Shown one piece after another: positions 55,078-62,748 of a stretch of 64,000 nt of DNA. Source of the DNA: Candidatus Kapaibacterium sp. (GTDB taxonomy: Bacteria > Bacteroidota > Ignavibacteria > Kapaibacteriales > UBA2268); the NCBI GenBank assembly GCA_013414795.1, contig CP058732.1, positions 1,525,950 through 1,589,949 of the forward strand, given 5' to 3'. Below the pieces are notes generated by a model. It did no database searches and was not told where the DNA came from. It worked only from the letters and a program-made list of their open reading frames with translations. The position numbers and the translations under genes were made by a program. Numbering within the stretch: position 1 is the stretch's first letter; each line of letters begins with the position of its first letter.

Positions 55078-57381
55078 TTACCAGTACTTTTGTTCAACAA
55101 CTATAGATTTAATCTTATACAAAATATCTTCATAGTCTTTGGCTTTTTCTAAAATCGACCTGATTGTTTGTTCTATGTTTTCCACGCCGAAAATATTCGA
55201 GTAGTTTTCAGCAAGAAGAATTAAATCCTCCGGCTTGTTGGTTCTATGGCAAAATTCATTGAACTTTGTCAAAAGTTCATCTTTGTCATAACCTTTTTCC
55301 ACGAGGAATTTTAACAGTACCACAAACTCGTTGGAAGTTAAATCTAATTTCCAAATTTCATTTAATATTTCCTTTTTAAGATTGTCAAGGTTTAAATCGT
55401 AGGCTAATTTTAATGCTGGGAATAAACTTGAAAATGATTTTTCATTAACAACAAAATTCTTTAAAAAGTTTTCAATTTCGCTTGTTTCAAATTTGTACTT
55501 TTGCAAAACTTTTGAAAATTTTAAAGCATCAAATAAATTTGTTGTTTTTCTTTGCCAACTGTTAAGATAGGTTTCGGTGATGGCTTTGGTTTTTTCTTTG
55601 TCATCGAATAATTTATGGACAAATTTCAATATATCTTCTAATTCTTGAATAAATCTTATTCTTTTGAAAAGTGAATCGAAAATAGATTTAGCCCAATTGG
55701 TATCTTTGGTTAACTGAATAATCGCTTTTGATAGTTTGTAATAATTTTCAATGTTCAAATATTGATTATCGAGAAGTTCATTGGCTTTGTTCAAAAGTTT
55801 TTTTGCATAATATACATCATCTAATTCAGTTATTACTCTTTCTGCAAGTGTCAAATAGTCCTTTAAATATTTTGCATCTTTTTCGAGTTTCAAAAATTCG
55901 TCATATTTGTTTTGGTTGGCTTGCCTTTTAGCAAGTTTTTCTTCGACTTGTTTAATCCATTCCTCATCATCTGGAAATAATTTTTTGACAGTTTCGGCGA
56001 CCAATTTCATATCTTGTAATGATGCAACAATTTCATCGGCAACTTCTAAATTCTTCTTGGCTTTTTCTCTATCATTCATCAAATTCATATAAAGTTTTGC
56101 AATTTCAATGTTTTCGACAGAGGACTTTGCAATTTCCTCGCATTTTTCAAGTGATTGCAAAACAAATTCATCTTTAACGAACAAATTGAAATACTTTTGA
56201 GTTAATTCTAAAAATTGCTCGAAATTTACACTATTATCGAAAGCCTTTTTGAAGAAAATTTTTGTTTGCTCTTCATCACCAATCAAATTGAATAATTCGG
56301 TTCCAAATTTGATGAGGTCTTTGGGTTCGGTTAATTTTGAAAGAGCAGTTTCGAAATGCTTTGAAGATATTTCTTTATCCTTAAGAATTTCAAAACCTAA
56401 CTTTATGTTTTGTAAAAGTTCATCATTTGAAGTACTATTCTCGACCAAAAAATCCAATATTTCTTTCGAAAATTCTTTGTCTTCAAGTTGTTGATATGAA
56501 AAAGTGAGGATGTTGGTTATTGCTTTCTTATCCTTTAATGATTTGTAGGACTTTTGAAGTAGAGTAGTCGTTAAAGTTTTATCTTTAAGGATATCCCAAA
56601 CAGCGATTGCCAAATCGTAATTTTCTTCTGCGGAAACCGCATAATTCCTTGCTTCTTCGAGCAATTCATTCACATTTTCTTTTAAACCCAGTTTGTCGAA
56701 TGCTTTGGCAAGTGTAATGAACTCATTTGTGAATTTTGCCTCGTCTTTTGCTTCCTCAAGTAGTTCTACTGCCCAATCTTTATCATTAAATAATTCATAA
56801 ACTAAATTCGATAAGTTTGCGATATTTATTACTCCGTCAACTTTCTTCTCATAGTCTTTAACTATTTGAATCGCAAGATTTTTGTCTTTTTCAGCGATTT
56901 CTTTGGCTACTTTGGTCAACTCATCTACACTTCTGATAGTCGAGGAGATTTTTTCTGTTATTGTTTTATGTAAGTCGCTTTCTGGGAAATCCATTTGAAT
57001 GTAGGAAAGAAGTTCGAAAAATTCTTGAACCTTCTTGGCATCTTTTAATGCATTTTGGAAAAGTTCTTTCGACTTGTCAACATTTTTTAAATGGCAAAAA
57101 ATACTATGGGCAAGTCTTGCCAATTCCAAAGGCTCGAAAGCATTGTCTTCGGCTGACTCGTAAAGTTCTTCGGCTTTATCCTTTTCGTTCATTTGTGCAT
57201 AGATTTCTGCCACCATTACGTATTCGTCTGGAAACTTGCATTCATCCTCGGCAGTTTCAAGAAGTTCCTTGGCATATTCGATATCGACGGGTTCTTCTAA
57301 CGCTTTTTTGGCAAGTTCAACGTAGTCTTTAACATCAACACAATTTTTCTCTTGTTCCTTCAATTCTTCTTTCAATGGCAT
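55078..57381 (-). CDS. Large helical-repeat (TPR/HAT-like) protein of unknown function
   Basis: 767 residues with no signal peptide, membrane segment or enzyme motif. It is made of about 20 repeats of 33-36 residues, each a pair of helices with a loose pattern Y-x-x-L/A-...-A-K/E-x-L-x-x-A, for example DYVELAKKALEE with YAKELLETAEDE, and EYVMVAEIYAQM with KAEELYESAEDN. Lys, Glu, Asp and Asn are abundant and Gly/Pro scarce, as in a solenoid scaffold. The repeats have diverged strongly, so the gene is old or fast-evolving. It is in an operon with adk downstream; TATTTTTG 55 bases before the start is a candidate promoter. A scaffolding or regulatory role is only a guess. Confidence 0.75.
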   Translation of the reverse strand: MPLKEELKEQEKNCVDVKDYVELAKKALEEPVDIEYAKELLETAEDECKFPDEYVMVAEIYAQMNEKDKAEELYESAEDNAFEPLELARLAHSIFCHLKNVDKSKELFQNALKDAKKVQEFFELLSYIQMDFPESDLHKTITEKISSTIRSVDELTKVAKEIAEKDKNLAIQIVKDYEKKVDGVINIANLSNLVYELFNDKDWAVELLEEAKDEAKFTNEFITLAKAFDKLGLKENVNELLEEARNYAVSAEENYDLAIAVWDILKDKTLTTTLLQKSYKSLKDKKAITNILTFSYQQLEDKEFSKEILDFLVENSTSNDELLQNIKLGFEILKDKEISSKHFETALSKLTEPKDLIKFGTELFNLIGDEEQTKIFFKKAFDNSVNFEQFLELTQKYFNLFVKDEFVLQSLEKCEEIAKSSVENIEIAKLYMNLMNDREKAKKNLEVADEIVASLQDMKLVAETVKKLFPDDEEWIKQVEEKLAKRQANQNKYDEFLKLEKDAKYLKDYLTLAERVITELDDVYYAKKLLNKANELLDNQYLNIENYYKLSKAIIQLTKDTNWAKSIFDSLFKRIRFIQELEDILKFVHKLFDDKEKTKAITETYLNSWQRKTTNLFDALKFSKVLQKYKFETSEIENFLKNFVVNEKSFSSLFPALKLAYDLNLDNLKKEILNEIWKLDLTSNEFVVLLKFLVEKGYDKDELLTKFNEFCHRTNKPEDLILLAENYSNIFGVENIEQTIRSILEKAKDYEDILYKIKSIVVEQKYW

Positions 57382-57435
57382 ATTTGGAAACCCTAATTTT
57401 TGAAAAATTCAATGTATTGAGTTAAACGGCAACTA

Positions 57436-57443
57436 CAAAAATA
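57436..57443 (-). promoter_or_regulatory. Putative -7 promoter element of the helical-repeat/adk operon
   Basis: Read leftward the sequence is TATTTTTG, 55 bases upstream of the start codon. It is back to back with the plus-strand element for yhdH. Confidence 0.35.
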
Positions 57444-57459
57444 ATTTTCAAGTTTGTAA

Positions 57460-57467
57460 TAATTTTG
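57460..57467 (+). promoter_or_regulatory. Putative -7 promoter element of yhdH
   Basis: TAATTTTG, 55 bases before the yhdH ATG in the 140-base divergent gap. No -33 box is clear. Confidence 0.35.
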
Positions 57468-57521
57468 TTTTTGTGTTCGTTATTAGTTAATTTGTATTTT
57501 TACAAAAAATAATCAAATCAT

Positions 57522-58523
57522 ATGAATGATATAACATTTAGAGCATTAATTGTCGAAGAATACGAACCAAACAAGTTTAGAAGATTTATTGGAAAGAAAT
57601 CTGTTTCTCAACTTCCCGATGGAGAAGTGTTGATAAAAGTTATTTACTCATCATTAAATTACAAAGATGCACTTTCTGCAAGAGGTCATAAGGGAATTAC
57701 TCGGAATTATCCTCATACCCCTGGTGTTGATGCAAGTGGAATTGTCGTTGAATCTAATTCATCTAAATTTAAAGTTGGAGACGAAGTTTTAGTGACTGGT
57801 TATGATTTGGGAATGAACACCTCGGGAGGTTTTGGGCAATACATACGTGTTCCAGACAAGTGGGTTGTACCTTTGCCAAAAGGCTTAACCTTGCTCGAAT
57901 CGATGATTTACGGAACCGCTGGCTTTACTGCTGGTTTGTGTGTGTATGCATTTTTAGAAAAGGGTATTAAACCAGACTCGGGAAAGATACTGGTCACTGG
58001 TGCAACTGGTGGGGTTGGTTCTCTCGCAGTAGCAATTTTATCCAAGCTTGGTTTTTATGTCGTTGCCTCCACTGGCAAATTGGAAAAGACAGAATTCTTA
58101 CAAAAGTTGGGTGCAAAAGAAGTTATACACAGAAGCGAGGTCTATGAACCAAGTGGCAAACCTTTATTGCCAAGGAAATGGATAGGTGTTGTGGATAATG
58201 TTGGTGGCATAACACTTTCAACCGCAATTCGTTCAACAGATTACGATGGGGTGGTTGCTTCTGTTGGTTTGGTGGAAAGTCCAGACTTAAACATAACGGT
58301 TTATCCATTTATTTTGCGGGGAGTTTCGTTGGTTGGAATTGATTCTGCTGAAACCAAGATGGATAAAAGATTGAAAATATGGGAACATCTTGCTACTGAT
58401 TGGAAAATTGATTTTAATGGCATTTGGCGGGAGGTCTCATTAGATGATTTGGACAAAGAAATTGAAAAAATTCTTCGAGGCGAACAAGTAGGTAAAGTTG
58501 TAATAAATCTTTGGAATAAATGA
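57522..58523 (+). CDS. YhdH/YhfP-type quinone oxidoreductase (MDR superfamily)
   Basis: A zinc-free NADPH-dependent medium-chain reductase of 333 residues. SSLNYKDALSARGH and NYPHTPGVDASGIVVES, then GYDLGMNTSGGFGQYIRVP, are typical of YhdH/AcuI; ILVTGATGGVGSLAVAIL is the nucleotide-binding turn. AcuI relatives reduce acryloyl-CoA, but this specificity is not proven here. The SPFH gene follows 9 bases after the stop with its own strong ribosome site, so the two are probably cotranscribed. Confidence 0.9.
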   Translation: MNDITFRALIVEEYEPNKFRRFIGKKSVSQLPDGEVLIKVIYSSLNYKDALSARGHKGITRNYPHTPGVDASGIVVESNSSKFKVGDEVLVTGYDLGMNTSGGFGQYIRVPDKWVVPLPKGLTLLESMIYGTAGFTAGLCVYAFLEKGIKPDSGKILVTGATGGVGSLAVAILSKLGFYVVASTGKLEKTEFLQKLGAKEVIHRSEVYEPSGKPLLPRKWIGVVDNVGGITLSTAIRSTDYDGVVASVGLVESPDLNITVYPFILRGVSLVGIDSAETKMDKRLKIWEHLATDWKIDFNGIWREVSLDDLDKEIEKILRGEQVGKVVINLWNK

Positions 58524-58532
58524 GAGGAGGTT

Positions 58533-59441
58533 ATGTTTTTTCTTGCTCTTGGTTTGATTATTTTGACTTTCAGTATATTCGTTCTCAAGTCCCAAATTGG
58601 GCTTGGCCGTTTTAAAAAAACGTTTATTTACATTGGTGCCTTGCTTACGTTAATTGGTTTTTTAACTTCGACCATTCGACAAGTCGATGCGGGTCACGTG
58701 GGTGTTCAAGTCCTTTTTGGTCAAGTGCAACCAAATGTTTTGTATGAGGGTTTGAATTTTGTAAATCCGTTTATTGATGTGAAACAGATGTCAATTCAAA
58801 CACAGAATTATACTATGAGTGGACGAGCCGACGAAGCAGTCCGCGACCATGACGACGCGATAAGGGTTCTAAGCCGCGACGGTTTAGAAGTTACAATAGA
58901 CTTGACTGTTCTGTATAAAATCATTCCAGACCAAGCACCCAAAATTTACCGAGAAATTGGGCTTAATTACCAAGATAAGATTATTCGACCAATTACCAGG
59001 ACTGGGATACGGGAAAGTGCCACCTATTATGATGCTATTTCTCTTTTTTCAGATAAACGAGAAGAATTTGAACAAAGAATTCGCGACAGAATTTATAATG
59101 AATTTCAAAGGCGGGGGATAGTTCTAGAAAGGCTCTTAGTACGGAATATTACTTTACCTCAGTCAGTGAAAGAAAGTATCGAACGTAAAATTACTGCTGT
59201 GCAAGAAGCACAGCGAATGGAATATGTTCTTCAAAAAGAACGGCAGGAAGCAGAAAGAAAGCGTGTCGAAGCACAAGGTATTGCCGATGCACAAAGGATA
59301 ATAAATTCTGGTTTAAGCGATAAAATTCTTCAATTTGAACTTATCAAGGTGCAAAAAGAATTGGTTAACTCTCCCAACGCAAAAATCATTATTCTTGGGG
59401 GAAAGCAATCTCCACCATTCATTATTGGTGATAGCAAATAG
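58533..59441 (+). CDS. SPFH/prohibitin-like membrane protein
   Basis: 302 residues. Two N-terminal hydrophobic segments (FFLALGLIILTFSIFVL and FIYIGALLTLIGFLTS) are followed by an SPFH domain starting VDAGHVGVQVLFGQVQPNVL and containing LTVLYKIIPDQAPKIYREIG. A long coiled-coil (residues about 215-265, QEAQRMEYVLQKERQEAERK and onward) precedes ILQFELIKVQKELV. Prohibitin homologues form membrane ring assemblies; a role in membrane organisation or protease regulation is only inferred. An AGAGGAGG ribosome site precedes the ATG. An AT-rich stem with T-run ends the gene. Confidence 0.93.
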   Translation: MFFLALGLIILTFSIFVLKSQIGLGRFKKTFIYIGALLTLIGFLTSTIRQVDAGHVGVQVLFGQVQPNVLYEGLNFVNPFIDVKQMSIQTQNYTMSGRADEAVRDHDDAIRVLSRDGLEVTIDLTVLYKIIPDQAPKIYREIGLNYQDKIIRPITRTGIRESATYYDAISLFSDKREEFEQRIRDRIYNEFQRRGIVLERLLVRNITLPQSVKESIERKITAVQEAQRMEYVLQKERQEAERKRVEAQGIADAQRIINSGLSDKILQFELIKVQKELVNSPNAKIIILGGKQSPPFIIGDSK

Positions 59442-59457
59442 TGTTTTTGCTTTTTTT
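59433..59457 (+). terminator. Putative weak terminator after the SPFH gene
   Basis: AGCAAA/TTTGCT inverted repeat around a seven-base loop, followed by a run of T. The left arm overlaps the end of the SPFH coding sequence. The six-bp, AT-rich stem makes it weak. Confidence 0.45.
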
Positions 59458-59499
59458 CATTTTGAACTTCCGTAATTTTATCTTTTTTTTAAAAGGCTT

Positions 59500-60675
59500 A
59501 TGGAATATTTAATCGAAAAGGAACGGGAATTTTTTTTACAAACTTATAAGCGTTTACCAATAATTGTTGACTATGCCAAAGGCACCAAAATTTATGATAT
59601 TTATGGTAACGAATATTTAGATTTCCTCGGTGGTATTGCGGTCAATGTTGTTGGACATAGCCATCCAGAAGTTATTTCTGCAATTGAAGACCAAATCCAC
59701 CGTTATATGCACCTTTCGAACTACTTTTACCAAGATGTTCAAATTAATTATGCCTCACGGTTCCTTGAAGTTACAAAATATGACAAACTTTTTTTTACTA
59801 ATTCTGGTACAGAAGCAAATGAAGGTGCATTGAAAATAGTTCGTCGCTGGGGTAACCAAAGACAAAAAAATAAAGTCATTTCGTTTGCTGGGGGTTTCCA
59901 CGGTCGGACATATGGTAGCCTTTCTTTAATGGACAAACCACAATACAAAGAACTAATGGACCCTTTTCTCGATGGTATTTCAATTGTGGAATACAACGAT
60001 ATTCAATCATTCAAAAAAGTTGTTGGATTTGATACCGCCGGAGTTTTCTTAGAATTTCTTCAAGGCGAAGGTGGTTTGAGAAAAGTTTCGCAAGAATTTG
60101 TTGATGAATTGTGGGAACTAAAATCCAAATACAATTTTTTGGTAGTTGCCGACGAAGTCCAATCCTGTATGTTCAGAACTGGAAAACTATTTGCTTTCGA
60201 GCATTACAATGTTGTTCCCGATGTTGTAACCGTTGCCAAGGGTTTTGGTGGTGGTTTACCTCTTGGTGCAATCTTGGTACAATCCCACCTAAAAGATATT
60301 TTCGAACGCGGAATGCACGGTACAACCTTTGGTGGAAATCCTGTTGCTTGTGCGGCTGGGCTTGCAACGTTTAATGTACTGTATCCAAAGATGATACCCC
60401 AGATTTTAGAGGTTTCAGAATATCTTTGGAAGAGACTCACCGAGGTTCAAAACAAGTTTCCTTCAAAAGTTTTGGAAGTTAGGGGAATCGGTTTAATGTG
60501 TGGATTGTTGTTGAATTTTGAAGCCATTCGGCTTGTGGAAAAACTTTTGGAGTTTAAAATTATTGCAAATGCGACAGCCAGAAATGTGCTTCGGCTTGTA
60601 CCTCCGCTCGTTATAACCATTGAAGATGTTGATAAATTTATTTTAGGGTTGGAAAATGCACTTTCTAAGGTTTAG
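59500..60675 (+). CDS. Class III aminotransferase, acetylornithine/ornithine aminotransferase-like
   Basis: A PLP enzyme of 391 residues resembling ArgD/OAT. Signals are YDIYGNEYLDFLGGIAVNVV, FFTNSGTEANEGALKIVRRW, VVADEVQSCMFRTGKLFAFE (Asp contact) and the PLP Lys in VAKGFGGGLPLGA. Length and motifs suit N-acetylornithine aminotransferase, but ornithine, GABA or other omega-amino donors are not excluded. No other arginine gene lies nearby, so biosynthetic use is uncertain. The last 20 bases overlap the SUMF1-like gene. Confidence 0.87.
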   Translation: MEYLIEKEREFFLQTYKRLPIIVDYAKGTKIYDIYGNEYLDFLGGIAVNVVGHSHPEVISAIEDQIHRYMHLSNYFYQDVQINYASRFLEVTKYDKLFFTNSGTEANEGALKIVRRWGNQRQKNKVISFAGGFHGRTYGSLSLMDKPQYKELMDPFLDGISIVEYNDIQSFKKVVGFDTAGVFLEFLQGEGGLRKVSQEFVDELWELKSKYNFLVVADEVQSCMFRTGKLFAFEHYNVVPDVVTVAKGFGGGLPLGAILVQSHLKDIFERGMHGTTFGGNPVACAAGLATFNVLYPKMIPQILEVSEYLWKRLTEVQNKFPSKVLEVRGIGLMCGLLLNFEAIRLVEKLLEFKIIANATARNVLRLVPPLVITIEDVDKFILGLENALSKV

Positions 60676-61723
60676 TTTATCATTTTTGTTGCTTTTTTTT
60701 ACTTTTAGTTGCAAAGAGAATGTCATTGTTGTAAACAATACTAAACTCCCACCAAAGTTGACAAGTGTCGAACCCGAACAAATCTATCCTTTCGACTTGG
60801 TCACTATTTTTGGCGAAAATCTTGGACTTGGCGGGGATTCATCATTCATTGTTATTGATTCGCTGTTCATAATAGGTTCGAAAGATTGTATGAAATGGAA
60901 CAACAGTTTCATTCAGTTCATTGCTCCAAAAAATTTTCACAATGGAAAGTTATATGTAGTTGTAGGAAAAGACACCTCGAATTCTTTAAATTTTAACTAT
61001 TATGCTTATCCTAAAATTGATTTTGTTTTAGTTCCCTCTGGTTTTTTCTCTATGGGTTCAAAAACTGGACTTGGATACGAACAGCCCGTACACGAAGTTC
61101 AAATCACAAACTCTTTTCTGATTTCTGCCTTTGAAATAACCCAAAAGCAATGGCTATCGGTTATGGATACCAATCCAAGTGCTTTTATTGGTGAAAAACT
61201 TCCAGTAATGAATGTAGATTGGTTTGATGCTATAATATTTTGTAACAGACTATCGAAGATGATGAATCTCGATACTTGTTACATAATCGAGGACACTAAT
61301 AAAGTGATTTTTGATACAACGGCGAATGGTTTTCGTCTGCCTACGGAAGCCGAGTGGGAATATGCTTGTAGGGCTGGTACCAATGGCGACTTTGCTGGCA
61401 ACGGTAATCCCCTCGATATGGGTTGGTTTGATGTCAATTCTGGGATGAAACCACACCCAGTTGGTGAAAAGTCACCGAATTCGTGGGGCATATTTGATAT
61501 GCACGGAAACGTTTGGGAATGGTGTTGGGATTGGTTCGACCCCTTTTACTATGAGAAATCCCCAAAAGTAAATCCTCGAGGTCCAAACAATGGGAAAATT
61601 CGAGTTGTTCGGGGCGGGTGTTGGCAAAAGGGAACTACATTTGGTAGGTCAAGTAGTCGGCAATTTCCAGAGGATCAAAAGAGTAACATTGGTTTTAGGA
61701 TTGTCAGAACCGTAACAAAGTAA
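60656..61723 (+). CDS. Lipoprotein with IPT/TIG and SUMF1 (FGE-like) domains
   Basis: 355 residues. A lipoprotein signal ends LLFFTFSCKEN (Cys about residue 21). Residues about 35-120 look like an IPT/TIG beta domain (PPKLTSVEPEQIYPFDLVTI with FGENLGLGG). About 120-355 is a formylglycine-generating-enzyme (SUMF1) fold: FVLVPSGFFSMGS, EITQKQWLSVM, FRLPTEAEWEYACRAG, WGIFDMHGNVWEWCWDWF and RVVRGGCWQKGTTFGRS. The Cys pair of true FGE expected after the RGGxW motif is absent (W-Q-K-G-T-T-F instead), so it is unlikely to make formylglycine. It overlaps the aminotransferase end by 20 bases. Confidence 0.85.
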   Translation: MHFLRFSLSFLLLFFTFSCKENVIVVNNTKLPPKLTSVEPEQIYPFDLVTIFGENLGLGGDSSFIVIDSLFIIGSKDCMKWNNSFIQFIAPKNFHNGKLYVVVGKDTSNSLNFNYYAYPKIDFVLVPSGFFSMGSKTGLGYEQPVHEVQITNSFLISAFEITQKQWLSVMDTNPSAFIGEKLPVMNVDWFDAIIFCNRLSKMMNLDTCYIIEDTNKVIFDTTANGFRLPTEAEWEYACRAGTNGDFAGNGNPLDMGWFDVNSGMKPHPVGEKSPNSWGIFDMHGNVWEWCWDWFDPFYYEKSPKVNPRGPNNGKIRVVRGGCWQKGTTFGRSSSRQFPEDQKSNIGFRIVRTVTK

Positions 61724-61725
61724 AA

Positions 61726-62748
61726 CTATTTGTTAGCCGAGCGTTTGGGAGTTGGATTTGCTTTGAATTTGTAATTAAAGAAATTTGTCTTTCCAAAAGA
61801 TTCTTCCAATTTGAATTCTCCAAGAAGAGCAATCATTGCAGCATTGTCCATACAATATTGCATTTTGGGAATAATAACTTTGACCCCAAATTTAGAAAAT
61901 GTTTCGGTAGATAGTTCTCGAAGTCTGGAATTAGCAGAAACCCCACCAGCAATAACTATGTTATTTAATCTATATTTCGAGATGGCTTTTAGAGATTTGC
62001 TAACAAGAACCTCAACAATGGCTTCTTGAATTGATGCACATAAATCATACAAATCTTGTTCGGGAATATCGTTTGGATAATTTTTTTGCAAAAAGTAACG
62101 AACCGAAGTTTTTAACCCACTGAAACTAAAATCTAAATCATCGGAGTTAATTAGTCCACGAGGGAAATCGAAACGATTTGGGTTTCCCATTTTGGAAAGT
62201 TTATCAATCTTTGGTCCAGCGGGATAGCCCAAGCCAAGAAGTTTTCCAATTTTGTCGAAGGCTTCGCCAGCAGCATCGTCACGGGTTGCACCAATCATTT
62301 CGTATTCTACAAACGAACGAACAAGGAAAAGAGAAGTATGTCCACCACTAACGATCAATGAGATAAATGGAAAAGATAAATCTTCTCCTTCGAGAAAGCC
62401 AGAATAAATGTGTCCTTCTATGTGGTCGATTGGAATTAATGGCTTGTTGAACCTCAATGAAATTCCTTTTGCATAATTCGTCCCAACGACAAGGGAACCA
62501 ATCAGACCTGGTTGGTATGTGACTGCAATTCCGTCGACTTCTTCAATAGTTACGTTCCCTTGTTTGAGAGCATCATCAACAACTTTTGAAATTATCTGTA
62601 TATGAATTCTTGATGCAATTTCTGGAACAACTCCCCCAAAATAATTATGCACAGTTTGGGAAGAAATCACATTACTCAGTGTTTGGTGATTTTTTATAAC
62701 AGCAGCCGATGTTTCGTCGCAAGATGTTTCGATTCCTAATATTGTCAT
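61726..62748 (-). CDS. tsaD: tRNA N6-threonylcarbamoyladenosine synthase TsaD (Kae1/Gcp)
   Basis: Transfers threonylcarbamoyl to A37 of ANN-decoding tRNAs. ASKHA fold of 340 residues: GIETSCDETSAAVI, the metal-binding HIEGHIYSG (His-x-x-x-His), VSGGHTSLFLV, DEAGEAFDK-type GEAFDKIGKLLGLGYPAGP, and FSFSGLKTSVRYF. It overlaps the cinA end (ATGA) and converges on the SUMF1-like gene with two bases between stops. Confidence 0.96.
   Translation of the reverse strand: MTILGIETSCDETSAAVIKNHQTLSNVISSQTVHNYFGGVVPEIASRIHIQIISKVVDDALKQGNVTIEEVDGIAVTYQPGLIGSLVVGTNYAKGISLRFNKPLIPIDHIEGHIYSGFLEGEDLSFPFISLIVSGGHTSLFLVRSFVEYEMIGATRDDAAGEAFDKIGKLLGLGYPAGPKIDKLSKMGNPNRFDFPRGLINSDDLDFSFSGLKTSVRYFLQKNYPNDIPEQDLYDLCASIQEAIVEVLVSKSLKAISKYRLNNIVIAGGVSANSRLRELSTETFSKFGVKVIIPKMQYCMDNAAMIALLGEFKLEESFGKTNFFNYKFKANPTPKRSANK

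Noticed and set aside
60656-61723. Annotating the SUMF1 protein as an active formylglycine-generating enzyme
   Set aside because: The cysteines required for catalysis are not at the expected places.
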